Below, one piece after another: positions 25,544-33,389 of a stretch of 64,000 bases of DNA. How positions within the stretch are numbered: the first letter of the stretch is position 1; every line of letters begins with the position of its first letter. Position numbers and translations under genes: made by a program. Source of the DNA: Sulfobacillus harzensis (GTDB taxonomy: Bacteria > Bacillota > Sulfobacillia > Sulfobacillales > Sulfobacillaceae); contig NZ_JABBVZ010000007.1 in NCBI RefSeq assembly GCF_012933365.1, forward strand, positions 18,750 to 82,749, given 5' to 3'. The notes beneath the pieces were generated by a model. That model was not told where the DNA came from and did no database searches. It saw only the letters and a program-made list of their open reading frames with translations.

Positions 25544-26923
25544 ATGTTTGAATTAGGCATTGAAGGCGCGCACGTGGCCATCGGCGGGGAGCTTCGCCCT
25601 GTCAATGTATACGTGGAGCAAGGACGTTTTCGAGCGTTCTCGGATACGGTGCTGGAGGCGAAACAGCGCATTCAGGCGACAGGGCTACTGATGTTTCCGG
25701 GTGTGATCGATTCGCACGTGCACTCGCGCGATCCGGGGCTGACGCATAAGGAGGACTTTCTTCATAGTACCCGGGCGGCGGCTGCCGGTGGGGTGACCAC
25801 CGTTCTCGAAATGCCAAACAGTGTGCCCCCTGTCACTGATCGTGCCAGTTTTTTGTCCCGCCAAGCACATTTGGCTGAACAAGCGACCGTTGACTTTGGG
25901 ATGTGGGGGATGGTGACCTCTGAAACCAGTCCTCAGGACATTGAGGATTTGTCTAGCTTGGGGGTCAGCGCGTTCAAACTCTTTTGGGGCTACGCTTTGG
26001 ATCGCGAGACCCGAGCTCTTGTCTATGTTCCCAAAGCGGGGCAGCCGGTGATTCCGCCGCCAGACAACGGCCGGGTGCTCGAGCTGTTTCAGTTGCTTGC
26101 CCAAGCCAAAAAGGTGTTAGCGGTTCACGCCGAGGACAATGCCATCATCGCTTTTCGCAGCCAGCACGCGGGAGAGTCCAGGGACGCGGTGGAACGCTTG
26201 TTGTGGGAGCGGCCGGTGGTGGCGGAAGCGGCCACCATGGAGTTGGCGGCGGAATTTTCTCAGGCTACCGGCTGCGCGGTGCATGTGGTGCACATGTCAT
26301 CCAAGGCGGGGGTCGATATTGTCCGTCGTGCCCGCCGTTCCGGGATCGATATGACCGCCGAAACCTGTCCGCAATATCTAGCCCTTACCGCTGACGATGT
26401 GAAGGCATTGGGACCCGTGGCGAAAGTCTATCCCCCCATCCGCCATGCGGAGGACCGGGAGGCGCTCCTGGCGGGGCTGGCGTCAGGAGCGGTCGCTTTT
26501 GTGGCATCTGACCATGCGCCGCATGCGGCCGCCGAAAAGGCGGTGCCCTTCGCCGAGGCGCCCGCCGGATTTGCAGGGGTACAGACACTCTTTCCGGTCC
26601 TGCTGGATTTGGCGCTGCGCGGGCAATTGCCGATGGCGTGCCTACCCGACATCCTCTCCCGTCACCCGGCCGAACGCTATGGTCTTTTCCGCATCAAGGG
26701 CGCCATCGATGTGGGGTTTGATGCCGATTTTGTCCTCGTCGACCCACGGGCAAAAACCCACCTTGGTCGCGCGGAGCTCTACTCACTAAACCCGGAGAAT
26801 CCCTGGATGGGCACGGAACTCAAAGGGCGGATCACGGCCACCTACCTTCGGGGTCAGGCGGTCATGGAAAACGGGAAAATTGTTGCGCATGCGGGACGTT
26901 TCATCAAACCGGAGGCGCGCTGA
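25544..26923 (+). CDS. Dihydroorotase-like cyclic amidohydrolase
   Basis: Amidohydrolase-superfamily enzyme of 459 residues that should open a cyclic ureide ring. The metal motif is in DSHVHSRDPG near residue 56. The following Arg and the MPNSVPP motif (Asn) are where dihydroorotases bind the substrate carboxylate. The bridging Lys is in AFKLFWGY, as in allantoinase and hydantoinase, and later ligands lie in HAED, HVVHMSS and ASDHAPH. The sequence thus mixes dihydroorotase and allantoinase features. With PyrD, PyrK and an N-carbamoyl hydrolase divergent, dihydroorotate is the best-fitting substrate; allantoin or hydantoin remain possible. GGAGGAGGGGG precedes the ATG. Confidence 0.85.
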   Translation: MFELGIEGAHVAIGGELRPVNVYVEQGRFRAFSDTVLEAKQRIQATGLLMFPGVIDSHVHSRDPGLTHKEDFLHSTRAAAAGGVTTVLEMPNSVPPVTDRASFLSRQAHLAEQATVDFGMWGMVTSETSPQDIEDLSSLGVSAFKLFWGYALDRETRALVYVPKAGQPVIPPPDNGRVLELFQLLAQAKKVLAVHAEDNAIIAFRSQHAGESRDAVERLLWERPVVAEAATMELAAEFSQATGCAVHVVHMSSKAGVDIVRRARRSGIDMTAETCPQYLALTADDVKALGPVAKVYPPIRHAEDREALLAGLASGAVAFVASDHAPHAAAEKAVPFAEAPAGFAGVQTLFPVLLDLALRGQLPMACLPDILSRHPAERYGLFRIKGAIDVGFDADFVLVDPRAKTHLGRAELYSLNPENPWMGTELKGRITATYLRGQAVMENGKIVAHAGRFIKPEAR

Positions 26924-28270
26924 ATGCCGGGCATTGAGCGCGAATTTCTGGACCGCGTGCTCCCGCTGCTGGCCGTGACCGCAATCCCCGTCCGTACCTA
27001 TCAGGTGTTGGTGGATACGGTGGTGGTCATGGCCCGCGGCGCCAAAGAGCCGGAAATTCGGGAGCTTGCTCGGTTATGGGCCCTTCCCGAAGGCCCGTCC
27101 CACCTTCTTGCCGGAGGCGGAGAGCTTCGGACAACCCCAGAACGGGCTGCCCTTGTCAATGCTGCCGGGGGGACATTTCTGGAGTTGGATGAGGGGGTGC
27201 GGCCCACGGGACACCCGGGCATCCACCTGGTGCCGGCGCTGTTGGCGGCCGCGGAAGTTGATGCGTCAACGCTTTCCATGGAGGCGTTTAGCCGGAGTTT
27301 GCTGTTTGGGTATGAGGTGACGGCACGCTTGGCCCGCGCCCTCGCGTTTGCTCCAACCGTCCATCCTCATGGCCATATTGGCAGTGTGGGTGCGGCGGCA
27401 GCCATCGCATATCTCCGCGGTCATGATGCAGACACCATCGCGCGGAGTATGGCCCTGGCCGCCTCGCTTCCACTTCGCACGGATTGGCGTCCCTGTTTTA
27501 CTGGTCACACCGTCCGCAACAGCTATACCGGCGTCGGCGCTGGGCTAGGTTACTGGGCGGTTGAGTTGGCCGAAGCCGGCTTTACGGCTGAGCCCTCCGC
27601 CATCGAGTCGCTTCTGGCTCCAGCGTTGGGAGGGGGTTTAGACCGCGAGGCGTTTTTGATGGATGGCGACTGGGCTATAAGCCGTGGATACCACAAATTC
27701 TACGCCGGGTGTGCGTTGACACACGGCGCTAGCGAAGCCGCGCTTGCCATTGCCCACAGGGCTAAGCTGGTTCCCGAGGATATCGCCATGGTGGAAGTCG
27801 AAGTGCCGGAACGGTTCATGCGCACAGCCGGATTACCGAACGGCTCCCGGCTGTCTGCGAAATTTTCCATCCCATGGGCGGTGGCGGGGGCGTTGTTGAC
27901 GGGCCGCGCGGATGAATCGCTTTACGAGGCGGCTGCGCTCAATGACGAGGCTATTCGTTCGGTAGCCCGGCGGGTTGTCTCTCGGCCTGCGGCGGATCTT
28001 AGCGAGGCGTTTCCAGAGCGGGCAGGGGCTCGCGTCCGGGTGCGGCTTACCTCAGGGGAGCTCCTGAATGCGTTTTGTGAGGAGCCCCAAGGCGGGGTGT
28101 CGCGTCCTGCATCCTGGGACAATTTGCGGATCAAAGCGTTGAGTTTGCTGCCGGAACTGGATGAACAGGATTGGCGGGCGCTGAAAGCGGTAGACAATCA
28201 CCGGACAGTCGGGGCCTGGTGGACTACAGTACTCGAAATTCTTCACGATAGGCGGACCCAGAATGGCTAA
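26924..28270 (+). CDS. MmgE/PrpD family protein
   Basis: A 448-residue protein of the MmgE/PrpD family, which contains 2-methylcitrate dehydratase, cis-aconitate decarboxylase and several uncharacterised dehydratases or isomerases. Family features seen are LDEGVRPTGHPG near residue 87, THGASEAALAIAH in the C-terminal domain and KFSIPWAVAGAL. It begins directly after the TGA of the amidohydrolase and overlaps the asparaginase-like gene by 8 bases, so it is coupled to both. No step in orotate breakdown obviously needs this family, which makes its role here open. Confidence 0.85.
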   Translation: MPGIEREFLDRVLPLLAVTAIPVRTYQVLVDTVVVMARGAKEPEIRELARLWALPEGPSHLLAGGGELRTTPERAALVNAAGGTFLELDEGVRPTGHPGIHLVPALLAAAEVDASTLSMEAFSRSLLFGYEVTARLARALAFAPTVHPHGHIGSVGAAAAIAYLRGHDADTIARSMALAASLPLRTDWRPCFTGHTVRNSYTGVGAGLGYWAVELAEAGFTAEPSAIESLLAPALGGGLDREAFLMDGDWAISRGYHKFYAGCALTHGASEAALAIAHRAKLVPEDIAMVEVEVPERFMRTAGLPNGSRLSAKFSIPWAVAGALLTGRADESLYEAAALNDEAIRSVARRVVSRPAADLSEAFPERAGARVRVRLTSGELLNAFCEEPQGGVSRPASWDNLRIKALSLLPELDEQDWRALKAVDNHRTVGAWWTTVLEILHDRRTQNG

Positions 28271-29231
28271 AACACTCTTGATAATTGCAACGGGGGGCAC
28301 AATTAGTTCGGTTCCGTCAGCTGCGGGATTTGTTCCCGGGCAAAGCGTAAAAGAACTCACGGCGGCATTGCCCATTCCGGATGAATGGGATTTGAAGATC
28401 GAAGATCAGGGTCAGGCGCTCTCAAGCAATTTCACGCTGAGCGACATGAATCGTGTGGCGCTGAGGGTGGTGGAAGCCCACGCGGATGCTGTCGTGGTTC
28501 TTCATGGCACCGGGGTGATGGAAGAGACCGCCTTTTTGACCGACGTGCGCCTAGCAGCGAGTGGCCAACGAAAATCCGTGGTTTTTACGGGGGCTCAGCG
28601 GGTGGCGTCGGAACCCGGGGCGGACGGGCTGCAAAATCTGTTTGACGCCGTGCGGATGGCCGTCCATCCCCAGGCTTGGCGTCTTGGTGCCGCGATTGTG
28701 TTTGATGGGTTTGTCTTTTCAGCCATGACGGCCGGAAAGACGGATAGTTGGTCGTTGCACGCTTTTTCCGGGGGAGACGGGGGCGCTCTGGCGCGGGTCT
28801 ACCCCCATGGCCTGCGACTTTTGAACTGGCCGGCCTGGCGCTATCCGTGCTCGGGCGATAAGCTTGCCCCAGAGGTCGAGTTAGTCTGGTTTTCCGCGGG
28901 GATGGACGGACGCAGCATTGCACTGGATAACGTGCGGGGGATGGTCTTGGCGGCCAGCGGGGTCGGCAACGTCAACGCCGCCGTGGCCGAGCGGCTGAAA
29001 GAGGCCTTTGACCGGGGGATTTCTGTTGTGGTGGCGACACGGACCGGAGCGGGCGGCGTCTTTCCTTGGTATGGTGGGGCAGGCGGAAGCCGCACGTTGG
29101 AGATGATAGGGGTCTCCTTTACCGATCTGCACCCTTTGAAGGCGCGGATATTGCTTATGGCTGCCCTAGGGAATGACGCTTCGGTGACGGAAACCTTTAA
29201 AGGCCAAGCGTGGATGTTCCCGCCAGAATAA
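28263..29231 (+). CDS. Asparaginase-family protein with altered substrate motif
   Basis: Type I/II L-asparaginase-fold protein of 322 residues. The N-terminal nucleophile motif IATGGTISS (Thr13) and a Lys at AGKTDS (Lys159) are kept. The second motif, normally HGTD with an Asp that binds the substrate amino group, reads HGTG (Thr83-Gly84) and is followed by the normal MEETAF. Loss of that Asp predicts a substrate other than free L-asparagine. The gene is last in the operon. An amidase step on a carbamoyl or non-alpha-amino compound is possible; plain asparaginase activity is doubtful. Confidence 0.85.
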   Translation: MAKTLLIIATGGTISSVPSAAGFVPGQSVKELTAALPIPDEWDLKIEDQGQALSSNFTLSDMNRVALRVVEAHADAVVVLHGTGVMEETAFLTDVRLAASGQRKSVVFTGAQRVASEPGADGLQNLFDAVRMAVHPQAWRLGAAIVFDGFVFSAMTAGKTDSWSLHAFSGGDGGALARVYPHGLRLLNWPAWRYPCSGDKLAPEVELVWFSAGMDGRSIALDNVRGMVLAASGVGNVNAAVAERLKEAFDRGISVVVATRTGAGGVFPWYGGAGGSRTLEMIGVSFTDLHPLKARILLMAALGNDASVTETFKGQAWMFPPE

Positions 29232-29282
29232 CCCGAGCGGCCTGGGGCGGCCCGGGCTGCACCATCGAATGCGCGAGCCCAA

Positions 29283-30266
29283 TCAGTACGGCCCTCGAAT
29301 CCAGGGCTCAACCGATCGGCGATAGAAGGCGGACAGGCGGTCCAACTCCTCTGTAGAAAACGAGGGCGCGTCCGCGGCCGCGAGATTTTGCTGGACTTGG
29401 TCAATATTCTTGAAGCCGGGAATGACGCTGGTCACGGCCGGCTGGTCAAGAATCCAGCGCAGGGCCGCGGCCGCGAGCGTGCCACGCCCTGTTGCCATCC
29501 AGCGGATGTCGTCAACCAGCTCCACACCCTTTTGAAAGGGGAGACCAGAGAAGGTTTCGCCGACGTTGAAGGCCTCGCCGTTTTGATTGAAATTGCGATG
29601 ATCCGCGTCGGGAAAGGTATCGGTTGGGCGAAACTTGCCCGTGAGGAGACCGCTAGCCAACGGAACCCGAGCCAAGATGCCGACATTTTTTGCGGATGCT
29701 TTCGGAAAAAGGTCCGCGACCGGTTTCTGGCGAAGCACATTGAAAATGACCTGCAGCGACGCGACCCGGGGATAGTTCATAGCTATCAAGCCTTCGTGGA
29801 TGGTCTCCACGCTCACCCCGTAATGGCGCACCAATCCCTCGTCTTGAAGCCGGTCCAACACGTCGAAGACATCGCCTTGTTCGATGACCCAAGTCGGGGG
29901 GCAGTGAATTTGGTACAGGTCAACGGCATCGCGTTGAAGGCGCCGAAGACTATCGGTAAGATACCTCTTGACCGTATCGTACCGATAGGTGGCGGAGTCC
30001 TGGATGTCGCCACGTCGGCAAAACTTGGTGGCGATGAGGATGTCCGGCCGTTGATGAAAAATGGCGCCCAAAAGTTCTTCGGCTCGCCCGTCGCCGTAGA
30101 CGTCGGCTGTATCGAAGAAATTCACACCCTGATCGGCTGCGTATGCCAAGCCGTGGAGGGCCCGATCGCGGTCCACAACCTGTCCCCATGAACCGCCAAT
30201 GGCCCAGGTGCCCAAACCCATTTCGCTAATCTGATAGCCTGTCTTTCCTAACGTCCGGCGTTGCAT
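29283..30266 (-). CDS. Aldo/keto reductase
   Basis: NADPH-dependent reductase of 327 residues with the barrel motif sequence intact: MGLGTWAIGG near the N terminus, FFDTADVYGDGRAEELLG (catalytic Asp and Tyr), the Lys in LIATKFCRR and the His in YQIHCPP. ATG at 30266 follows GGAGGGGG. It faces the asparaginase-like gene and is divergent from the GntR regulator. Substrates of this family are broad aldehydes and ketoses; no specific role can be read. Confidence 0.9.
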   Translation of the reverse strand: MQRRTLGKTGYQISEMGLGTWAIGGSWGQVVDRDRALHGLAYAADQGVNFFDTADVYGDGRAEELLGAIFHQRPDILIATKFCRRGDIQDSATYRYDTVKRYLTDSLRRLQRDAVDLYQIHCPPTWVIEQGDVFDVLDRLQDEGLVRHYGVSVETIHEGLIAMNYPRVASLQVIFNVLRQKPVADLFPKASAKNVGILARVPLASGLLTGKFRPTDTFPDADHRNFNQNGEAFNVGETFSGLPFQKGVELVDDIRWMATGRGTLAAAALRWILDQPAVTSVIPGFKNIDQVQQNLAAADAPSFSTEELDRLSAFYRRSVEPWIRGPY

Positions 30267-30448
30267 TGGATGGCCCCCTCCGTCGTCAATCCGCGTTTGT
30301 TCATGGCTAATGATAGCCAAAAAGGACCAGGACGTCGAATAAGCTGGGGCGGTAAGTCAGTCTGTGCTAAATGGCTCCCACCGATGAACCACCCGACTCA
30401 CCGACAGAAAATCTGGCAAATTGCTATAGAGGCTCCGGTGAATGCGCC

Positions 30449-30476
30449 TATAATAGTCTAATGGTCTAACACTTAG
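30449..30476 (+). promoter_or_regulatory. Promoter -10 and operator of the GntR gene
   Basis: TATAAT at 30449-30454 is followed by GGTCTAACACTTAG (30463-30476), whose core CTAA-N3-TTAG is a perfect palindrome. The same core occurs before the S9 peptidase at 31311-31324, with 11 of 14 bases identical. This points to autoregulation by the adjacent FadR-type protein. No good -35 is seen. Confidence 0.6.
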
Positions 30477-30499
30477 CTTGGGATTGATGAGGGGAGTCA

Positions 30500-31237
30500 T
30501 TGCCCGATATGGAAGATAAGCCAACTGAGGCGCTGTTTCGTGAGATTCGGTCCACACGCGGATTTGAGGAAATCGCCATGCAAATCCAGACAGCCGTGTT
30601 TTCCGGAAAGCTAAAGGTGGGCGATCGCCTGCCCAATGAGCGCGATTTGGGGGAAATCTTTGGCGTGAGCCGCGCCACCTTGCGGGAGGCCCTGCGGCTT
30701 TTGGAGGCGCTTGGTGTGGTTGAAGTGCGGCGCGGAGCCCAAGGGGGCACCTTTATCGTTGAGCCCGGTCCGGAGCGTGCCGGGTTGCTCTTGGGCGCGT
30801 TTATCCACTTTCGCCATGCGACCTCGGAGGACCTCAACGAGTTCCGCGGCACCTTTGAGGCGGAAACTGCATCGTGGGCCGCCCGTCGGGCCACCCGAGA
30901 GGAGTCCCAGGGGTTGTATGAGCTGCTTGAGGAACTTCGACGGGTGGGGCCAACGGGAACGTGGGATGCCTTCGTCGATCTGGATTTGAAGATTCACTTT
31001 AAGATTGCTGAGATCTCTAAGAACCAAATCCGCATTGCTATTATGCAGGGGATTCACGAAGTATTTCGGCGCAGTTCACTCGCCATCGCCCGCAACGACA
31101 GCCCCGGGTGGCGGGACCAGCAAGAAAAGGAAATTGGCGAGGTCATTCAAGCGATTGCTGAGCATCGCCACGACGATGCCCGCCAATTGATGCAGCATCA
31201 TGTCCTGTCCAATATTGCCGTGGGGGACAAGAGCTAA
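30500..31237 (+). CDS. GntR-family regulator, FadR subfamily
   Basis: A 245-residue regulator with a winged helix-turn-helix at about residues 20-85 (LPNERDLGEIFGVSRATLREALRL read across the recognition helix) and an all-helical FCD domain ending in AEHRHDDARQLMQHHV. The FCD domain binds small acids with a metal. TTG at 30500 lies close behind AGGGGAG; ATG at 30509 is a possible alternative. Matching operator sequences before this gene and before the S9 peptidase suggest that it controls itself and the peptide-degradation genes. The effector could be proline, hydroxyproline or a keto acid. Confidence 0.9.
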   Translation: MPDMEDKPTEALFREIRSTRGFEEIAMQIQTAVFSGKLKVGDRLPNERDLGEIFGVSRATLREALRLLEALGVVEVRRGAQGGTFIVEPGPERAGLLLGAFIHFRHATSEDLNEFRGTFEAETASWAARRATREESQGLYELLEELRRVGPTGTWDAFVDLDLKIHFKIAEISKNQIRIAIMQGIHEVFRRSSLAIARNDSPGWRDQQEKEIGEVIQAIAEHRHDDARQLMQHHVLSNIAVGDKS

Positions 31238-31265
31238 CTTAATCTTCGGCTAAAGTATAAAATGT

Positions 31266-31324
31266 TTGCAACTTATGCGCTTGCTCCTCTATAATAGGCA
31301 TACGCTCAATGGTCTAATCATTAG
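31266..31324 (+). promoter_or_regulatory. S9 peptidase promoter with GntR operator
   Basis: -35 TTGCAA (31266-31271) and perfect -10 TATAAT (31290-31295) are 18 bases apart. GGTCTAATCATTAG (31311-31324) lies just after the expected start of transcription, where a bound repressor would block the polymerase. Its core CTAA-N3-TTAG matches the site before the GntR gene. Confidence 0.65.
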
Positions 31325-31340
31325 AGCATGGAGGTTGCCG

Positions 31341-33251
31341 ATGACGCCCTTTACCCCGGAAGATATCGTTCAGCTTAAGGAGCCATCCCATGTGCGCGTT
31401 CATCCCTACCGCCGGGTGGCAGCCTATGCCTTGTCCCAATTTGACGGGGATGCACGGGTATCCACCATTCGCGTTGAAGGACCGGATATGGACGGAGCGA
31501 TGGAAGTCAAAGGCACCCACCTGCACCATCCTGAGTGGGCCCCGGACGGCGAAGGGTTAGCCTATGTTGAGGGCCCAACCGAATCGGGATCCTGGCTCCA
31601 TGTGGTCGATAGGCATGGGCGAGCCATCAGAAGTCCGATCGCAATACCGGGCGATGGGACTTCGCTGGCTTGGAACCCTGATGGACGCCGCGTCGCGGTG
31701 GAGTATGTGTCCAACCCGCGGGAATCCGACGCAGAAGTTCGGATCGTGCGCCGATTGCGGCATCACTTTGATTCACGGGGCTACATTGGCAGTCGCCTGT
31801 GGACCGTGGCTGTCGTTGATTTGGAGCAGGGAATTCTGGATCCTATTTCGCCTGAATCCTTTCATCATTTCACCCCGAGTTGGTCGCCGGATGGGCGGTT
31901 GCTGACACTGGTGACCACGCGTTCGCAGGACTGGGACCGGGAGTGGGTCTGGGACGTTTATACGGTGGACATAGAGAGCAGGCGATGGGAACGGGTAACC
32001 GATGCATCCGGCGTGGCGCTCTATCCCGTCTGGGCGCCTGACGGCGCGGCTATTGCCTTCTTGCACAATCATTCGCGCGACACGGGAAGCACTGCCGACT
32101 ATCATTTGCATGAAGCCCGTCGCGTACAGGGAGGATGGCGCGTAGCTTGTTTATCCCACGATCTCGATCGTGGGGCAGCCCTCGTGCATGAGCCCCCTGA
32201 GCCCGGAGGCGGCAAACCGGTCTACACTCCCGATGGCTCAGCCATCTTGTGGGTCGTCAATCAGGGCGGGCAATATCACCTAATGCGAACCGGGCGCAAT
32301 GGGGAGCACACGCTCATCGACCGCCATCAGGGCTGGCCGACTCTATCGACAGATGGGCAAACTCGGGCACAACTTGTTTTTCGGCCTGACAGTCCGCCGT
32401 TGGTCACCCTAAAAGACGAATCGGGAACGGTGTTGGCAGAGGTGGATGATAACCTTTGGCTACAGGACAAAGTCGTGTGCCGAAATCCGGAGGAATATGC
32501 CTTCGAATCTGATGGTACTACGGTCACCGCCTGGCTCTGGAGCCTGCCCAACCGTTCCGCCGATCATCCGTGGCTCCTTCAGTTTCACGGAGGGCCGCAT
32601 GGGGCCTTTGGCCCGTACTTCTCCCATACCCAGCAGATTCTTGCTTCTGAAGGATATTTGGTGGCGGCCTTGAACTACCGCGGCAGTGCCGGGTTCGGCC
32701 AAGGATTTGCGGATTTGGTTCACGCCAATTGGGGTCCCTTGGAGGGACGCGACGGAATCCACTTGATGGATGCGTTAATCAGCGATGGACGGGTGCGCGC
32801 GACGGCGCAGGTGGGGGTCTTTGGACCGAGCTACGGAGGTTTCATGACCAACTGGATGGTGACGCATTACCCCGAACGGGTCAACGCTGGGGTTGCCATC
32901 TCCACCGTCTCGCATCTTCTCACCTCGGCGCTGGGAATTGATCATTGGGAGTCGCTGGCCACCGATCAAGGAGGGGCGCCATGGGAAATTCCCGGGTATT
33001 ATCACGATCATTCGCCGCTGATGCATGCCGATCGGATCGGGGCGCCACTACTCTTGCTTCATGGGGAAGATGACATGACCTGTCCCTTGATCGAGGCGGA
33101 GATGATGTTCGCCGCCCTCAGAATGCAGGGAAAACCCGTGGAATTGGTGCGCTATGTCCGGGAGTCGCACGCGTTCCACCGGGCCGGACGGCCCGGAACC
33201 CTAGTGGACGCACATGGCCGCATGTTGGCGTGGTTCTCAAACTTAAGATGA
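31341..33251 (+). CDS. S9-family serine peptidase (acylaminoacyl/prolyl oligopeptidase type)
   Basis: A 636-residue peptidase. An N-terminal beta-propeller of repeated blade-like segments (for example HPEWAPDG and TPSWSPDG) leads to a C-terminal alpha/beta hydrolase. The catalytic triad is Ser497 in GPSYGGF, Asp577 in GEDDMTCP and His610 in ESHAFHR. It has no signal peptide, so it should cut imported peptides in the cytoplasm. ATG at 31341 follows GGAGG; a longer reading would run through the promoter and operator. With an Xaa-Pro peptidase and hydroxyproline catabolism downstream, proline-rich peptides are the likely substrate. Confidence 0.9.
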   Translation: MTPFTPEDIVQLKEPSHVRVHPYRRVAAYALSQFDGDARVSTIRVEGPDMDGAMEVKGTHLHHPEWAPDGEGLAYVEGPTESGSWLHVVDRHGRAIRSPIAIPGDGTSLAWNPDGRRVAVEYVSNPRESDAEVRIVRRLRHHFDSRGYIGSRLWTVAVVDLEQGILDPISPESFHHFTPSWSPDGRLLTLVTTRSQDWDREWVWDVYTVDIESRRWERVTDASGVALYPVWAPDGAAIAFLHNHSRDTGSTADYHLHEARRVQGGWRVACLSHDLDRGAALVHEPPEPGGGKPVYTPDGSAILWVVNQGGQYHLMRTGRNGEHTLIDRHQGWPTLSTDGQTRAQLVFRPDSPPLVTLKDESGTVLAEVDDNLWLQDKVVCRNPEEYAFESDGTTVTAWLWSLPNRSADHPWLLQFHGGPHGAFGPYFSHTQQILASEGYLVAALNYRGSAGFGQGFADLVHANWGPLEGRDGIHLMDALISDGRVRATAQVGVFGPSYGGFMTNWMVTHYPERVNAGVAISTVSHLLTSALGIDHWESLATDQGGAPWEIPGYYHDHSPLMHADRIGAPLLLLHGEDDMTCPLIEAEMMFAALRMQGKPVELVRYVRESHAFHRAGRPGTLVDAHGRMLAWFSNLR

Positions 33252-33258
33252 AAACCAT

Positions 33259-33281
33259 TACGCCCAAAGAAATTGGGCGTA
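33259..33281 (+). terminator. Stem-loop after the S9 peptidase
   Basis: Perfect 9-bp stem TACGCCCAA/TTGGGCGTA with a 5-base loop, 8 bases after the peptidase stop. No T run follows, so it may only reduce read-through or protect the message end. Confidence 0.45.
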
Positions 33282-33389
33282 TAGATGGCTTGACGGAATA
33301 GCGGTGTCCGCCCCAAAAACTCTTCAACACCGCGCGCACACCGGGGCGTCGATGGCCGCTACCGCGATCGCTATGAGGAGGAGATATTC

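Noticed and set aside
25544..26923. Calling the cyclic amidohydrolase a hydantoinase or allantoinase outright
   Set aside because: The HxHxR and MPN motifs point to dihydroorotase, although the FKLF Lys motif is allantoinase-like; the broader label is kept.
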